This document shows, piece by piece, positions 9,167 through 18,506 of a stretch of DNA of 64,000 nucleotides. The position numbers were made by a program, and so were the translations under genes. This stretch comes from Paraneptunicella aestuarii (GTDB lineage: Bacteria > Pseudomonadota > Gammaproteobacteria > Enterobacterales > Alteromonadaceae): NCBI RefSeq assembly GCF_019900845.1, contig NZ_CP074570.1, positions 3,472,001 through 3,536,000 of the forward strand, in the 5' to 3' direction. Position 1 is the first letter of the stretch, and each line of letters opens with the position of its first letter. The notes below the pieces were generated by a model. It saw only the letters and a program-made list of their open reading frames with translations, searched no databases and was not told where the DNA came from.

Positions 9167-9943
9167 ATGACAAACAGTAATTTTAGTCAAATAATTCGAT
9201 CAGCAGCACTTTTCTTGTTTCTCTTGCCATTTTCTTTGCAAGAGGCTTTTGCTACGCATTCAGATATCACCAAGCTCACCTTTAGTACAAGTTCCCACCC
9301 TGCTGTCATCAACTATTATGAACCACTCATTGTAAATGCCTATGCAAAGCTGGGGATTCAAATTGAGCTCTTACACATCAATGAAGAACGCTCCCTGAGA
9401 CTATTAGAAACCGGGCAACTGGATGGCGATATCATTCGTACCGAGTCGGTTCTGAAAAATTTCCAATCATTTATCCCTGTATACATGCTTGGAGACGCCA
9501 AAGTCTACCTGATATGCCAGTCACAAATGATCTGTGACAAGTCCATTTTGAATCAGAAGAAATGGATATTAGGCTCTGTGGCGGGTACCACCTACTTCGA
9601 AGAGTTTTTGGGGCACTCTGAAATCAATCTTTTAAAATACACGGACTACTCGCTACTCAAAGAGTCCTATAACAAAAAACGCATTGATGCCTATATTGAC
9701 GTTATCAACAATCATTACTCTACTTCAGAGCTGCCACAATCAGCGGGCGCTTACCATCTCGGTACTATCTACGGGTATCACATTCTGAATAAGAAACATA
9801 GCCATCTGGCAAAGGACGTCATTAGAATATTAAGAGAACTACAAATGCCCCCAGAAGAAGAGCCATCTTTGGTAAATACGAGTAAGCAAACGGCAAACTC
9901 CTCTCAAAAAAATGAAAACAATCCAGCCAACAGTGGCGAATAA
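9167..9943 (+). CDS. Periplasmic solute-binding protein, SBP_bac_3 type
   Basis: The protein has 258 residues with a signal peptide ending near QEAFA-THS. The mature part is a class II periplasmic-binding-like domain: KLTFSTSSHPAVINYYEPLIVNAYAK, then LHINEERSLRLLETGQLDGD, then VYMLGDAKVYLICQ, and a second lobe with GSVAGTTYFEEF. There is no permease or ATPase nearby. This resembles the stand-alone transporter-substrate-binding-like proteins common in marine gammaproteobacteria rather than a full ABC operon. A Gln/Asn/Ser-rich tail follows residue 230. AGGA lies six bases before the ATG. The ligand is unknown. Confidence 0.75.
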   Translation: MTNSNFSQIIRSAALFLFLLPFSLQEAFATHSDITKLTFSTSSHPAVINYYEPLIVNAYAKLGIQIELLHINEERSLRLLETGQLDGDIIRTESVLKNFQSFIPVYMLGDAKVYLICQSQMICDKSILNQKKWILGSVAGTTYFEEFLGHSEINLLKYTDYSLLKESYNKKRIDAYIDVINNHYSTSELPQSAGAYHLGTIYGYHILNKKHSHLAKDVIRILRELQMPPEEEPSLVNTSKQTANSSQKNENNPANSGE

Positions 9944-10210
9944 CGCCATCCTCTCATAATCCAATACTTATTCTTTGTCCCTGATACTTAAAAACATACG
10001 TAAATTTCGCAAATCCTCATTAAGCAGGCTGTAATGCAAACAATAATTTTGTATCATTAGCAGGCTTAGCTGTACTCAAGCCTTGTGGCATCGTTTTTAT
10101 TTGCAGTCGGTAATCGTGGAAATCTGCCACATTTAAACTAATGCGTTGAAAGACATCACTTTTCCAATGAATTCAATGCATAGTTCATAATAGTTTCAAA
10201 GGAAATTTAA

Positions 10211-11398
10211 GTGAAAAATTATCTCGCCCTGCTAAGTAGTCTGGTATGTTTTGCATGTTTTACAGTGCAGGCTCAACCTTCTGAACAAGCTATTCAGATC
10301 TCCCAAAAATATATCATTCTCGACTCCCACATTGACGTACCTTATCGGCTTCATAAAGAATGGGAAGATGTAACTGTAGCAACCAAGTCGGGGGATTTTG
10401 ATTATCCAAGAGCCGTCAAGGGTGGATTAAATGCCCCTTTTATGTCGATTTACACGCCTGCGTCCATAGGCAAATCAAATCAATCCACAAAAACCGCAAA
10501 CCAATTAATTGATAGTGTCGAAAAAATTGTAGCTACAGCCCCCGACAAGTTTGCCATCGCAAAGACCGTCAGTGACGTACAAAAGCAATTTCAACAAGGG
10601 TTAATCTCACTGCCGATGGGAATGGAAAATGGCTCTCCACTTCAAGGAAGTATGGAAAACCTGAAGCATTTTTACGACAGAGGCATCCGCTACATCACTC
10701 TGGCTCACTCCCAAAGCAATGATATTGCAGATTCATCCTATGATGTACGCCGTCAATGGCATGGATTAAGCCCTTTCGGCAAAGAACTGATTAAGGAAAT
10801 GAATAAGCTGGGAATGATGGTCGATATTTCCCATGTTTCAGACGAAGCCTTTTACCAGGTGTTAGAGATTAGTGAAGCTCCGGTTATCGCCTCTCACTCA
10901 TCGTTACGCCAGTTTACCCCCGGATTCGAGCGCAATATGAATGACGCCATGCTAAAAGCGCTTGCTAAAAATGGAGGCGTGGTGCAAATCAATTTTGGTT
11001 CCAGTTTCGTCAGTCAATACGCCAATAGCTGGTATGACTTAATGAAAGTGAAACGCAAAAAAACAGAAAACAAATATGGTATCGACAGCCCTCAGGTAAA
11101 AGCCTTTGATGAAAAATACCGTCGTGAAACCCCCTTCCCTTACGCAACCATGGATACTGTGCTGGATCATATCGATCATGTAGTCAAAGTGGTGGGCATT
11201 GATTACGTCGGAATAGGTTCCGATTTTGATGGCGTAGGTGATTCACTGCCGGAAGGATTAAAAGACGTATCCACCTACCCCAACCTGATTCAAGGCTTGC
11301 TTGATAGAGGCTATTCTGAAGAAGATATCGCCAAAATACTGAGCGGCAATTTCCTGCGAGTATGGGGCGAAGTAGAAGCTTTTGCGCAGAAGCATTAA
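10211..11398 (+). CDS. Membrane dipeptidase, peptidase family M19
   Basis: This is a zinc dipeptidase of the renal dipeptidase type, cleaving dipeptides (L-Xaa-D/L-Xaa in characterised members). It has 395 residues with a signal peptide ending at VQA-QPS, so it is exported. Zinc ligands are visible: H40 and D42 in DSHIDVP, the bridging E139 in GMENG, H208 in DISHVSD and H229 in ASHSS; the GIGSDFDGVG block follows near the end. The start is GTG at 10211 with AGGA eight bases upstream. It stands alone, and a hairpin follows at 11404. The family is secure; the substrate and whether the protein is periplasmic or lipid-anchored are not shown (no lipobox). Confidence 0.93.
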   Translation: MKNYLALLSSLVCFACFTVQAQPSEQAIQISQKYIILDSHIDVPYRLHKEWEDVTVATKSGDFDYPRAVKGGLNAPFMSIYTPASIGKSNQSTKTANQLIDSVEKIVATAPDKFAIAKTVSDVQKQFQQGLISLPMGMENGSPLQGSMENLKHFYDRGIRYITLAHSQSNDIADSSYDVRRQWHGLSPFGKELIKEMNKLGMMVDISHVSDEAFYQVLEISEAPVIASHSSLRQFTPGFERNMNDAMLKALAKNGGVVQINFGSSFVSQYANSWYDLMKVKRKKTENKYGIDSPQVKAFDEKYRRETPFPYATMDTVLDHIDHVVKVVGIDYVGIGSDFDGVGDSLPEGLKDVSTYPNLIQGLLDRGYSEEDIAKILSGNFLRVWGEVEAFAQKH

Positions 11399-11403
11399 TC
11401 ATA

Positions 11404-11435
11404 GATGCCTTATTTTTAAGCTAAAAGAAGGCATC
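11404..11435 (+). terminator. Terminator between the dipeptidase gene and the convergent TPR gene
   Basis: GATGCCTT (11404-11411) pairs with AAGGCATC (11428-11435) around a 16-base loop, followed by GATTCCTTT. It lies six bases past the dipeptidase stop. Confidence 0.55.
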
Positions 11436-11558
11436 GATTCCTTTACTCAATCAATCTGCATAACTGTCATTCATACGTTGAAATTTATCGCAGACTCGCC
11501 AAAAGCCGAACTAGACGTTAACGGCGACATCATTGTCCAATGAGACAAATGAAGGCAA

Positions 11559-13241
11559 TCACGTATCCAAAGTGGCCTTTTCGGCCTCTTCCTGCAATAT
11601 TTTGGAAAAGCCATCCAACTCCAAAAGCGAACTGTACTCATCCAGTTTCTGGCGTTGCTCCTCTGGCAGTTCAGACTGATTAAGCAAATCGTATGCTTTT
11701 ACGGCGTTTTCCTTCTGAGATTTGTCCAGAGCCCCTTGTTCAAACAAAGCCACCAATGTTTTCAACAGGTTTAAAGCAACCTGTTTATTGTTAGGAGACA
11801 GGGTAAAAGCCTTACTTAAATCCATATAGGCCGGAACAAATCGTTTCTGCTTGTAATGCTCCGTCGCCATGGCGCTAAGCTCTTTCGGTGTGAAGTGAAT
11901 ATCTTTTCGTTCCAGAGACTCTTGCTTGATGTATTCAGCAACAACATTGCTGGCAAAAGTATCGCCAGCAATTTGATCTTTAATATGATCCAGTAATTTA
12001 AGGCTTTCTTCTCGGTAACCAAGCTCATGAAAAGCTTTGACTTTATCCAGATTATCTTCAACTGACTCAAATGGTTCCTTAGTCACCATTTCTTTGAGCA
12101 ATTGCTCAGCCTTTTTCTTTTCGTCTCGCAAGCTCAGCATACGAATTTGAATAATAGCCAGCTGCTCTTTAAAATCGCCTTTTTTGGCATAATCAGCCTG
12201 ATTCTGAGCCAGGAATCGCTCAGATTTTTGAATAATCTTGGACGCTTCTGCTTCTGGTAATGTGGTTGCCAAATCAATACCGGCACGCACCACATTAAGC
12301 ATTAGCTCAGGAGTGTCATGAATCGAATTTTTGGCGTATTTAGCCATATTCTGAGTGGCAATGTACTGCCCCAACTTGTCGTGATTCAGTCGCGCCAGGT
12401 TGCAAGATTTCTTGTTTCTCTCAATGTTACGAGGCGCCATTTCAGTAGCAGTTTTCATTTCCTCATAAGCTTGTGAGTAATTCTCATGTTCGATGTAATA
12501 TTGAGCCAGCAAATCATATGCCTGAAAACACGTATCTTTTCGCTTTTTCAATTCATGAATAAGCTCACTCGCTTCTTTTTCCTTCTCTTGCTTCAACAAC
12601 ACATGCGATAAAGCAATCAACACCCAACCGAACTTATTTTCCTGCGCCAATTTACGATAAAACCTCTCAGCCTCCTCGTACTCACGCAAGTGCATCAAAC
12701 ATTCACCGATCAGTCGGTTGATATGCGGATAATAGTTTGTCAAAGCCGGATCTTTTAACTGACGCTCACCAAAATATATGGCCGAAGCATATTCCTTATG
12801 ATCCATACAGTAATGTAAACGATAAAGCTTGTCTTTTACTGCAAGCACATGTCTTAACCGTTCTGTGACCTTTTTTAAATCCAGAGGTTTTACCCAAAAA
12901 TCCGTGGGTTGAAGTTCGATAACACAATTAACCAGTGAAGCATCAGTATCTGCACTCAGAAAAATAACGGCGGTAGTTTTGGTAATGTGGCCTTTAAGTT
13001 TCAGTTCTTCCAAAAGATGAAAACCGTCTTTATCACTCTTAACGTTAAAGGCAAGAAGAATAATGTCAAAACGCACTTCACTGCATAACCTTGCAGCATA
13101 GTATGCATTCTCAGCAGTTCTAACATTCCTCATTCCTAATTCAGATAATGCCGACTTAACGACCCCGTGTACCAAAATTTGGTCATCAATAATAAGAACA
13201 TTCAGCTCATGCTGTTCTTTTATCGCTGGAATTTCAATCAA
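11559..13241 (-). CDS. Pseudo-receiver domain fused to TPR repeats
   Basis: The protein has 560 residues and is soluble. Residues about 14-130 are a receiver fold: acidic pair D19-D20 in LIIDDQ, a conserved T/S region (FLSADTD) and the Lys in DFWVKPLD. The phospho-acceptor Asp is replaced by Ala64 (IILLAFNVKSDKDGF), and codon GCC is read directly from the DNA. The remainder, about 140-540, is tetratricopeptide-like helix pairs (YASAIYFGERQLKD, EEAERFYRKLAQENKFGWVLIAL, YSQAYEEMKTATEMAP). It is therefore likely a phosphorylation-independent scaffold or adaptor. Related TPR response regulators occur in Vibrio and Shewanella. No kinase lies adjacent. A second, weaker possibility is phosphorylation at another residue. 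Confidence 0.85.
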   Translation of the reverse strand: MIEIPAIKEQHELNVLIIDDQILVHGVVKSALSELGMRNVRTAENAYYAARLCSEVRFDIILLAFNVKSDKDGFHLLEELKLKGHITKTTAVIFLSADTDASLVNCVIELQPTDFWVKPLDLKKVTERLRHVLAVKDKLYRLHYCMDHKEYASAIYFGERQLKDPALTNYYPHINRLIGECLMHLREYEEAERFYRKLAQENKFGWVLIALSHVLLKQEKEKEASELIHELKKRKDTCFQAYDLLAQYYIEHENYSQAYEEMKTATEMAPRNIERNKKSCNLARLNHDKLGQYIATQNMAKYAKNSIHDTPELMLNVVRAGIDLATTLPEAEASKIIQKSERFLAQNQADYAKKGDFKEQLAIIQIRMLSLRDEKKKAEQLLKEMVTKEPFESVEDNLDKVKAFHELGYREESLKLLDHIKDQIAGDTFASNVVAEYIKQESLERKDIHFTPKELSAMATEHYKQKRFVPAYMDLSKAFTLSPNNKQVALNLLKTLVALFEQGALDKSQKENAVKAYDLLNQSELPEEQRQKLDEYSSLLELDGFSKILQEEAEKATLDT

Positions 13242-13547
13242 ACGAATTGTCCTATCTTACTGCTAGAAGACTTACCAACATCGCATCATTTATAAATGTA
13301 GCTTGCAAGCGATGCGAATGCATATTTAGTCGGCGAGCAATGAAAACACTTTAAAGAAAATGTTCGCGTCACTCACATCTTATTATTAAATATAGAAGTT
13401 ATCTTTTTGGGATGCACATTTCTTATTCCCAATGCAAATTAAGATTACCGCAACTACCGAGAAATAAAACAGAAATTATCAGAATGATGAGGGATACACC
13501 AAGAGCCGGAAAAGTAATTTCTCAAAGATCATATGAAAACGTGCCAA
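13242..13547. other. Upstream region of the TPR gene and tdk
   Basis: This is an AT-rich divergent spacer. A 63-codon frame at 13412-13603 has no ribosome site and overlaps the palindrome at 13548, so I treat it as non-coding. No clear sigma-70 pair was found. Confidence 0.35.
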
Positions 13548-13565
13548 TTTGTAAAATTTTACAAA
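13548..13565. promoter_or_regulatory. 18-bp perfect palindrome upstream of tdk (candidate operator)
   Basis: TTTGTAAAATTTTACAAA is a perfect 18-bp palindrome ending 75 bp before the tdk start codon. Its size and place suit a dimeric regulator. The regulator is unknown. Confidence 0.45.
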
Positions 13566-13640
13566 AATTGCCATTTTCAGATGTACCCCTGGCGCATGCT
13601 TAAGGCACAATATGCCACCCCGCGATATAAATAAGTACTT

Positions 13641-14225
13641 ATGGCACAACTGTATTTTTATTACTCAGCAATGAATGCTGGCAAATCTACAACCCTGCTA
13701 CAGTCTGCCTACAACTATCGTGAGCGCGGTATGCAGGTGGAAATATTTACAGCCCGGTTAGACGACAGATACGGCATTGGAAAAGTATCATCCAGAATTG
13801 GATTACAAGCCGAAGCTCATCTTTACTCACCAGAAACCAATTTATTGGATTTACTGGGAAACATTCAAAAAACAGACTCACATCCCGGAATTGATTGCAT
13901 TTTAATTGATGAAGCCCAGTTTTTAACAAAAGAACAAGTCAAACAAATCACACACATCGTCGATGAGTTTGATATTCCCGTTTTAGCTTATGGGTTACGA
14001 ACCGACTTTCAAGGCGAAACCTTTCAAGGCAGCCATTATTTGTTAGCCTGGGCTGATAAGCTGGTTGAATTGAAAACCGTCTGCCATTGCGGACGCAAAG
14101 CAAACTTTGTGGTTCGTCGTGACAGTTCAGGGCACCCCATTAGAGATGGCGAACAGGTTCAAGTAGGTGGAAATGACAGCTACGAGTCTATGTGCCGTAA
14201 GCATTTCCGGGAATTAATCTGGTAA
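13641..14225 (+). CDS. tdk: Thymidine kinase
   Basis: This is an ATP-dependent kinase of the pyrimidine salvage pathway (thymidine to dTMP). It has 194 residues, normal for class II bacterial Tdk. The P-loop is SAMNAGKST (K15), the catalytic Glu is E91 in LIDEAQF, and the thymidine-binding lasso region near the C-terminus reads [14 protein letters not shown]. The structural zinc site is C148/C150 with C185 and H188, in the family pattern CHCGRKA...CRKH. The start codon has only a poor ribosome site (AAGTACTT). It is a single-gene unit with a palindrome in its promoter region. Confidence 0.97.
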   Translation: MAQLYFYYSAMNAGKSTTLLQSAYNYRERGMQVEIFTARLDDRYGIGKVSSRIGLQAEAHLYSPETNLLDLLGNIQKTDSHPGIDCILIDEAQFLTKEQVKQITHIVDEFDIPVLAYGLRTDFQGETFQGSHYLLAWADKLVELKTVCHCGRKANFVVRRDSSGHPIRDGEQVQVGGNDSYESMCRKHFRELIW

Positions 14226-14295
14226 GTACCTATACTCAATAATTAAATCGTTCAGGTTCTGCACGGAAAACACGTTAACTTCAGGTATCGATTGT

Positions 14296-15348
14296 ATGTC
14301 TAAACGTAAGCTCTTTTCACCTCTGGTATTCGCATTGATTATCACTGCTGCTTTGGCATTCTATCTGTTTATGCCAAAACAGGCTGAAAACCAAAATCGT
14401 CAGCGTCCGCCTACACCTGTAAAACTGGAATCGGTGCAACATCAAGCTCTGCCGATTATCGTTTCTGCGCTTGGCACAGCCAAAGCCAATGAGTCGGTCA
14501 CCATTACCGCTCAAGAAACCGATACGATTGATAATATCTTGTTCGATGACGGTGATTTGGTCGAGAAAAACCAACCCTTGGTTTATCTCACTGCGGAAGA
14601 AGAAAAAGCGCGAGTTAAGGAACTTAAAATCAATCTGAAAGAAGCCAAACGTCAATTAAAACGTATTGAAGAACTGGCTCATGAAAACGCAGCTTCGGTA
14701 CAACTTCTCGACGAGCAACAAGCGCGAGTGGATGCTCTCACGGCACAACTGGAAGTGACTAAATCCAAGCTAAGAGACCGTTCCATCAACGCTCCGTTTT
14801 CTGGTTTATTGGGTGTTCGTCAGGTATCCATTGGTGCATTAGTTCGCCCGGGAGAGGTTATTACCACGTTGGATGATCTCAGCATTATTAAGGTCGATTT
14901 CAATATTGCAGAAGAACACTTGCCCAGCATCGCCAATAAACAGCCCATCACGGCAACCACTATCGCGTATCCAGATAGAGTGTTCAGTGGCACCATTTCC
15001 AATGTCTCTTCGCGAGTTGATCCTGTTACCCGGGCAGTACATGTCCGCGCTTTGGTTAACAACCCAGATCTTGCCCTTCGCCCCGGGATGTTATTAAAAG
15101 TCACAGTAAAAAAACAAACGCTGGACGCTCTGATTGTCTCCGAGTCAGCTTTAGTGCCTATTGAAGATAAACAATATGTCTATCGCGTTGACGCCGACAA
15201 TGTCGCCAAACAGGTTGAAGTGAAAATTGGTGTGCGTCGTCCCGGACTGGTTCAAATCGTCGAAGGATTGAACGATGGAGACAAAGTCGTTGTTGAAGGC
15301 ACTTTACGACTGCAAGACGGCAGTAAAGTCAATCCTGTAGAGGGTTAA
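14296..15348 (+). CDS. RND efflux pump periplasmic adaptor (membrane fusion protein)
   Basis: The protein has 350 residues with an N-terminal membrane anchor (LVFALIITAALAFYLFM) and no lipobox. A barrel-sandwich half (ITAQETDTIDNILFDDGDLVEKNQPLVYL) is followed by an alpha-hairpin at about 108-155, the second half (INAPFSGLLGVRQVSIGALVRPGE), a beta-barrel and a membrane-proximal domain ending GDKVVVEGTLRLQDGSKV. It bridges the inner-membrane pump and an outer-membrane channel. The RND pump starts four bases after its stop codon, so they form one operon. There is no TolC-like gene here, so a channel from elsewhere is needed. Substrate unknown. Confidence 0.93.
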   Translation: MSKRKLFSPLVFALIITAALAFYLFMPKQAENQNRQRPPTPVKLESVQHQALPIIVSALGTAKANESVTITAQETDTIDNILFDDGDLVEKNQPLVYLTAEEEKARVKELKINLKEAKRQLKRIEELAHENAASVQLLDEQQARVDALTAQLEVTKSKLRDRSINAPFSGLLGVRQVSIGALVRPGEVITTLDDLSIIKVDFNIAEEHLPSIANKQPITATTIAYPDRVFSGTISNVSSRVDPVTRAVHVRALVNNPDLALRPGMLLKVTVKKQTLDALIVSESALVPIEDKQYVYRVDADNVAKQVEVKIGVRRPGLVQIVEGLNDGDKVVVEGTLRLQDGSKVNPVEG

Positions 15349-15352
15349 TCAC

Positions 15353-18300
15353 ATGTTGCTGTCAGATTTATCGGTAAAACGCCCGGTCTTTGCCACTGTT
15401 GTTAATGTCCTGCTGCTGGTATTTGGTATCGTCGCCATCAGCTTGCTTTCCTTGCGCGAATACCCAGACATCGATCCGCCTATTGTCTCTATCAACACCA
15501 ACTATCCCGGCGCATCGGCTTCCATTGTTGAGTCTCGCATTACACAGCTTCTGGAAGACAGGATCAGTGGTATTGAAGGCATCAAAAGCATTAATTCGAC
15601 AAGTCGTAATGGACGCTCTTCCATTAGCATCGAATTCAACTTGTCCAGAGACGTAGACGCAGCCGCTAACGATGTACGTGAACGTGTTAGCCGAGCCTTA
15701 AACAATCTACCTGAACAGGCTGATCCACCAGAAGTGTTTAAGTCTGACTCGGATGAAGATGTCATCGTTTGGTATAACTTGCGCAGCGATAATCTGTCAG
15801 TCTTAGAACTCACCGATTATGCTGATCGTTTTATCGTAGACAAGTTATCTACCGTAGACGGTGTAGCCCGTATTCGCTTGGGCGGTGGACGTGAATACGC
15901 CATGCGTGTCTGGCTGGATCGCGACGCTATGGCGGCTCGTGGCATTACCGTCACCGACATCGAAAATGTGATCCGTTCTGAGAACGTAGAATTACCCGCC
16001 GGTGAAGTAGAATCGCATTTAAGAGACTTTGAAGTACGTGTCGCTCGTACCTTCCTGACACCAGAAGATTTCGCCAACCTGACCATAAAGCAAGGCGACA
16101 ATGGCTATCTGGTGAAACTGCGTGAAGTCGCTCGCGTTGAATTAGGTTCTAACGACGACGAAACCGAATTCCGGGGCAATGGCAAAAACATGATTGGCTT
16201 GGGTATTATCAAGCAATCCAAAGCCAATACCCTGGCAGTTGCTCAAGGTGTGAAACAAGAAATCGACAACCTTACTCAAACCTTGCCAGAAAACATCTTT
16301 ATTGTTCCAAGCTACGATACCTCTATCTTCATTCAGGAATCCATTAACGAAGTGTATAACACCTTGGCTATCGCCATGGCGATGGTGGTACTGGTGATAT
16401 TCGTATTTTTGGGCAATGTGCGTGCAACGCTGATTCCTGCCGTGACCGTACCAATTTCCCTGGTTGCCGCATTTACGGTTATGTACGGATTAGGCTTTTC
16501 CATCAACCTGTTAACCTTGCTGGCGCTTGTACTGGCCATCGGTCTGGTTGTAGACGATGCCATCGTCGTATTAGAAAACATTTATCGCCGTATTGAGCTT
16601 GGCGAGCCACCGCTTTTGGCAGCCTATCGCGGTACAAGAGAGGTCGGATTTGCCGTAATCGCAACCACACTGGTGCTGATTGCCGTATTCGTCCCTTTGG
16701 TTTTTCTGGAAGGTAACATTGGTCGTTTGTTTACTGAGTTTGCTCTCGCCATTGCCGCCGCGGTCGCATTCTCCAGCTTTACCGCACTAACGCTCTGCCC
16801 CATGTTGGCTTCTCGTTGGTTGCGCAAGCAAAACAAAGGATCCGGGCTAAGCAATAGCATGAATGCCCTCTTTGGCAGACTGGAGCGTCGTTATAGCAAG
16901 GTACTGGAAAACACTATTCATCAGCCTATCGTGACAACGCTATTATTGTTATTCAGTATCGTCGCTCTGTACGGCTTGATTAAGCAAGTTCCTTCCGAAT
17001 TCGTGCCAAGAGAAGACAGAGGCAACTTCTTTATCATGATGCAAGCCGCAGAAGGCGCCAGCTTTGAAAGTAATGCTGCTAACCTGCGTAAAATAGAAAG
17101 CATTCTGCTGGACTACACAGAGCAAAACGAAATCGACAGGGTAATTGTTCGTACCCCGGGTTTCGGTGGCAGCGCAGGCTTTGCGGTTGTGGGGGTGGTT
17201 GACTGGAAAGAACGTAAGCGCTCTACCTTTGATTTAATGTCGGAAATTAGTGGCAGATTATCTCAACTTCCCGACGTTCAAGCCTTCACCATCATGCGTA
17301 GCAGCCTGGGTGGACGCGGACTTGGACGCCCAGTGCAGTTTGTCTTACAAGGTAATACCTACGAAGAGTTAGCACGATATCGTGACATCATTATGGAAAA
17401 AGCACGGACTAACTCCGGGCTATTGCGATTGGATTCCGACTACAAGGAAACCTGGCCACAATTACTGGTTAATATTGACCGCGAACGCGCCGCCGACCTG
17501 GGCGTCTCTATTGGCGATGTAGGCCGTACACTTGAAACCATGCTGGGGCAACGTCGTGTATCCACCTATCTTGATCGTGGTGAAGAATACGATGTCATCA
17601 TGCAAGGCGAAAAAAGCGATTTCCAGAGCCCGGACAACATTGAGAACATCTATGTACGTTCTAAAACTTCAGGGCAATTAATCCCGCTGGATAACCTGCT
17701 GACGACGAAAGAGCAAGCCACATCAGCTCAGTTGAACCGTTATAACAGAATGCGCAGCATCACCATTACAGCGAACCTGGCGCCGGGCTACACCTTGGGT
17801 GAAGCGCTGGATTATCTTAATCAGGTTGTTGCTGAAAACTTGCCAGAAGGCGTCAGCATTGATTACAGCGGCGAATCGCAATTGTATAAAGATTCAGGCA
17901 ATTCCATCCTGTTTGTTTTTGCTCTGGCTCTCACCATCACCTTTTTGGTTCTGGCAGCCCAGTTTGAAAGCTTTGTTCACCCCTGGGTGATCATGCTGAC
18001 CGTTCCTCTCGCCTTATTAGGCGCTTTCGCCGGGCTCTATTTTGCCAATATGACCATCAACATCTACAGCCAGATTGGACTCGTCATGCTAATCGGACTC
18101 GCGGCGAAAAACGGCATACTCATAGTCGAATTTGCTAATCAGTTACGAGACGCTGGCTATGAGTTTGAAAAAGCGCTGCTAAGGGCATCGGCGCTACGTT
18201 TACGCCCTATCGTTATGACAGGCTTTACCACAGTGTTTAGCTCCATTCCTCTGGTATTGGCTCAAGGGCCAGGAGCGGAAAGCCGCTCAGTAATTGGTAT

Positions 18301-18463
18301 GGTTATCTTTGCCGGCGTGTTAGTCGCAGGTTTTATGACCCTGTTTGTCGTGCCAACCGCCTATTACTGGCTGGCCAGAAACACAGGTTCACCGCAACAA
18401 TTAGCCCATAAGATTGCTGAATTGGAAGAGCAAATCCCTTACGTGAAAGGCGAAGAGGGATAA
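15353..18463 (+). CDS. RND multidrug efflux permease (AcrB/MexB-like HAE1 family)
   Basis: The protein has 1036 residues and twelve membrane segments in two halves, with large periplasmic loops. It begins LLSDLSVKRPVFATVVNVLLLV. The proton-relay pair is in LAIGLVVDDAIVVLENIYRR, and the second half has LIGLAAKNGILIVEFANQLRD with the relay Lys. The porter-domain motifs YPGASASIVESRITQLLED and SINSTSRNGRSSISIEF match the HAE1 group. It exports drugs or toxic compounds using the proton gradient. The gene follows the adaptor by four bases, with GAGGG before the ATG. The downstream hairpin at 18483-18506 ends the operon. The substrate range is not readable from sequence. Confidence 0.95.
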   Translation: MLLSDLSVKRPVFATVVNVLLLVFGIVAISLLSLREYPDIDPPIVSINTNYPGASASIVESRITQLLEDRISGIEGIKSINSTSRNGRSSISIEFNLSRDVDAAANDVRERVSRALNNLPEQADPPEVFKSDSDEDVIVWYNLRSDNLSVLELTDYADRFIVDKLSTVDGVARIRLGGGREYAMRVWLDRDAMAARGITVTDIENVIRSENVELPAGEVESHLRDFEVRVARTFLTPEDFANLTIKQGDNGYLVKLREVARVELGSNDDETEFRGNGKNMIGLGIIKQSKANTLAVAQGVKQEIDNLTQTLPENIFIVPSYDTSIFIQESINEVYNTLAIAMAMVVLVIFVFLGNVRATLIPAVTVPISLVAAFTVMYGLGFSINLLTLLALVLAIGLVVDDAIVVLENIYRRIELGEPPLLAAYRGTREVGFAVIATTLVLIAVFVPLVFLEGNIGRLFTEFALAIAAAVAFSSFTALTLCPMLASRWLRKQNKGSGLSNSMNALFGRLERRYSKVLENTIHQPIVTTLLLLFSIVALYGLIKQVPSEFVPREDRGNFFIMMQAAEGASFESNAANLRKIESILLDYTEQNEIDRVIVRTPGFGGSAGFAVVGVVDWKERKRSTFDLMSEISGRLSQLPDVQAFTIMRSSLGGRGLGRPVQFVLQGNTYEELARYRDIIMEKARTNSGLLRLDSDYKETWPQLLVNIDRERAADLGVSIGDVGRTLETMLGQRRVSTYLDRGEEYDVIMQGEKSDFQSPDNIENIYVRSKTSGQLIPLDNLLTTKEQATSAQLNRYNRMRSITITANLAPGYTLGEALDYLNQVVAENLPEGVSIDYSGESQLYKDSGNSILFVFALALTITFLVLAAQFESFVHPWVIMLTVPLALLGAFAGLYFANMTINIYSQIGLVMLIGLAAKNGILIVEFANQLRDAGYEFEKALLRASALRLRPIVMTGFTTVFSSIPLVLAQGPGAESRSVIGMVIFAGVLVAGFMTLFVVPTAYYWLARNTGSPQQLAHKIAELEEQIPYVKGEEG

Positions 18464-18482
18464 AGAGAAAAGTCAAAACAAC

Positions 18483-18506
18483 AAGGGCGCTAATTCAGGC
18501 GCCCTT
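18483..18506. terminator. Bidirectional terminator between the RND operon and the Na/Pi gene
   Basis: AAGGGCGC (18483-18490) pairs perfectly with GCGCCCTT (18499-18506) around an 8-base loop. It lies between convergent stop codons and overlaps the last base of the minus-strand stop. Confidence 0.75.

Noticed and set aside
13412..13603. 63-codon plus-strand frame upstream of tdk
   Set aside because: It has no ribosome site, unlikely composition, and overlaps the 18-bp palindrome.
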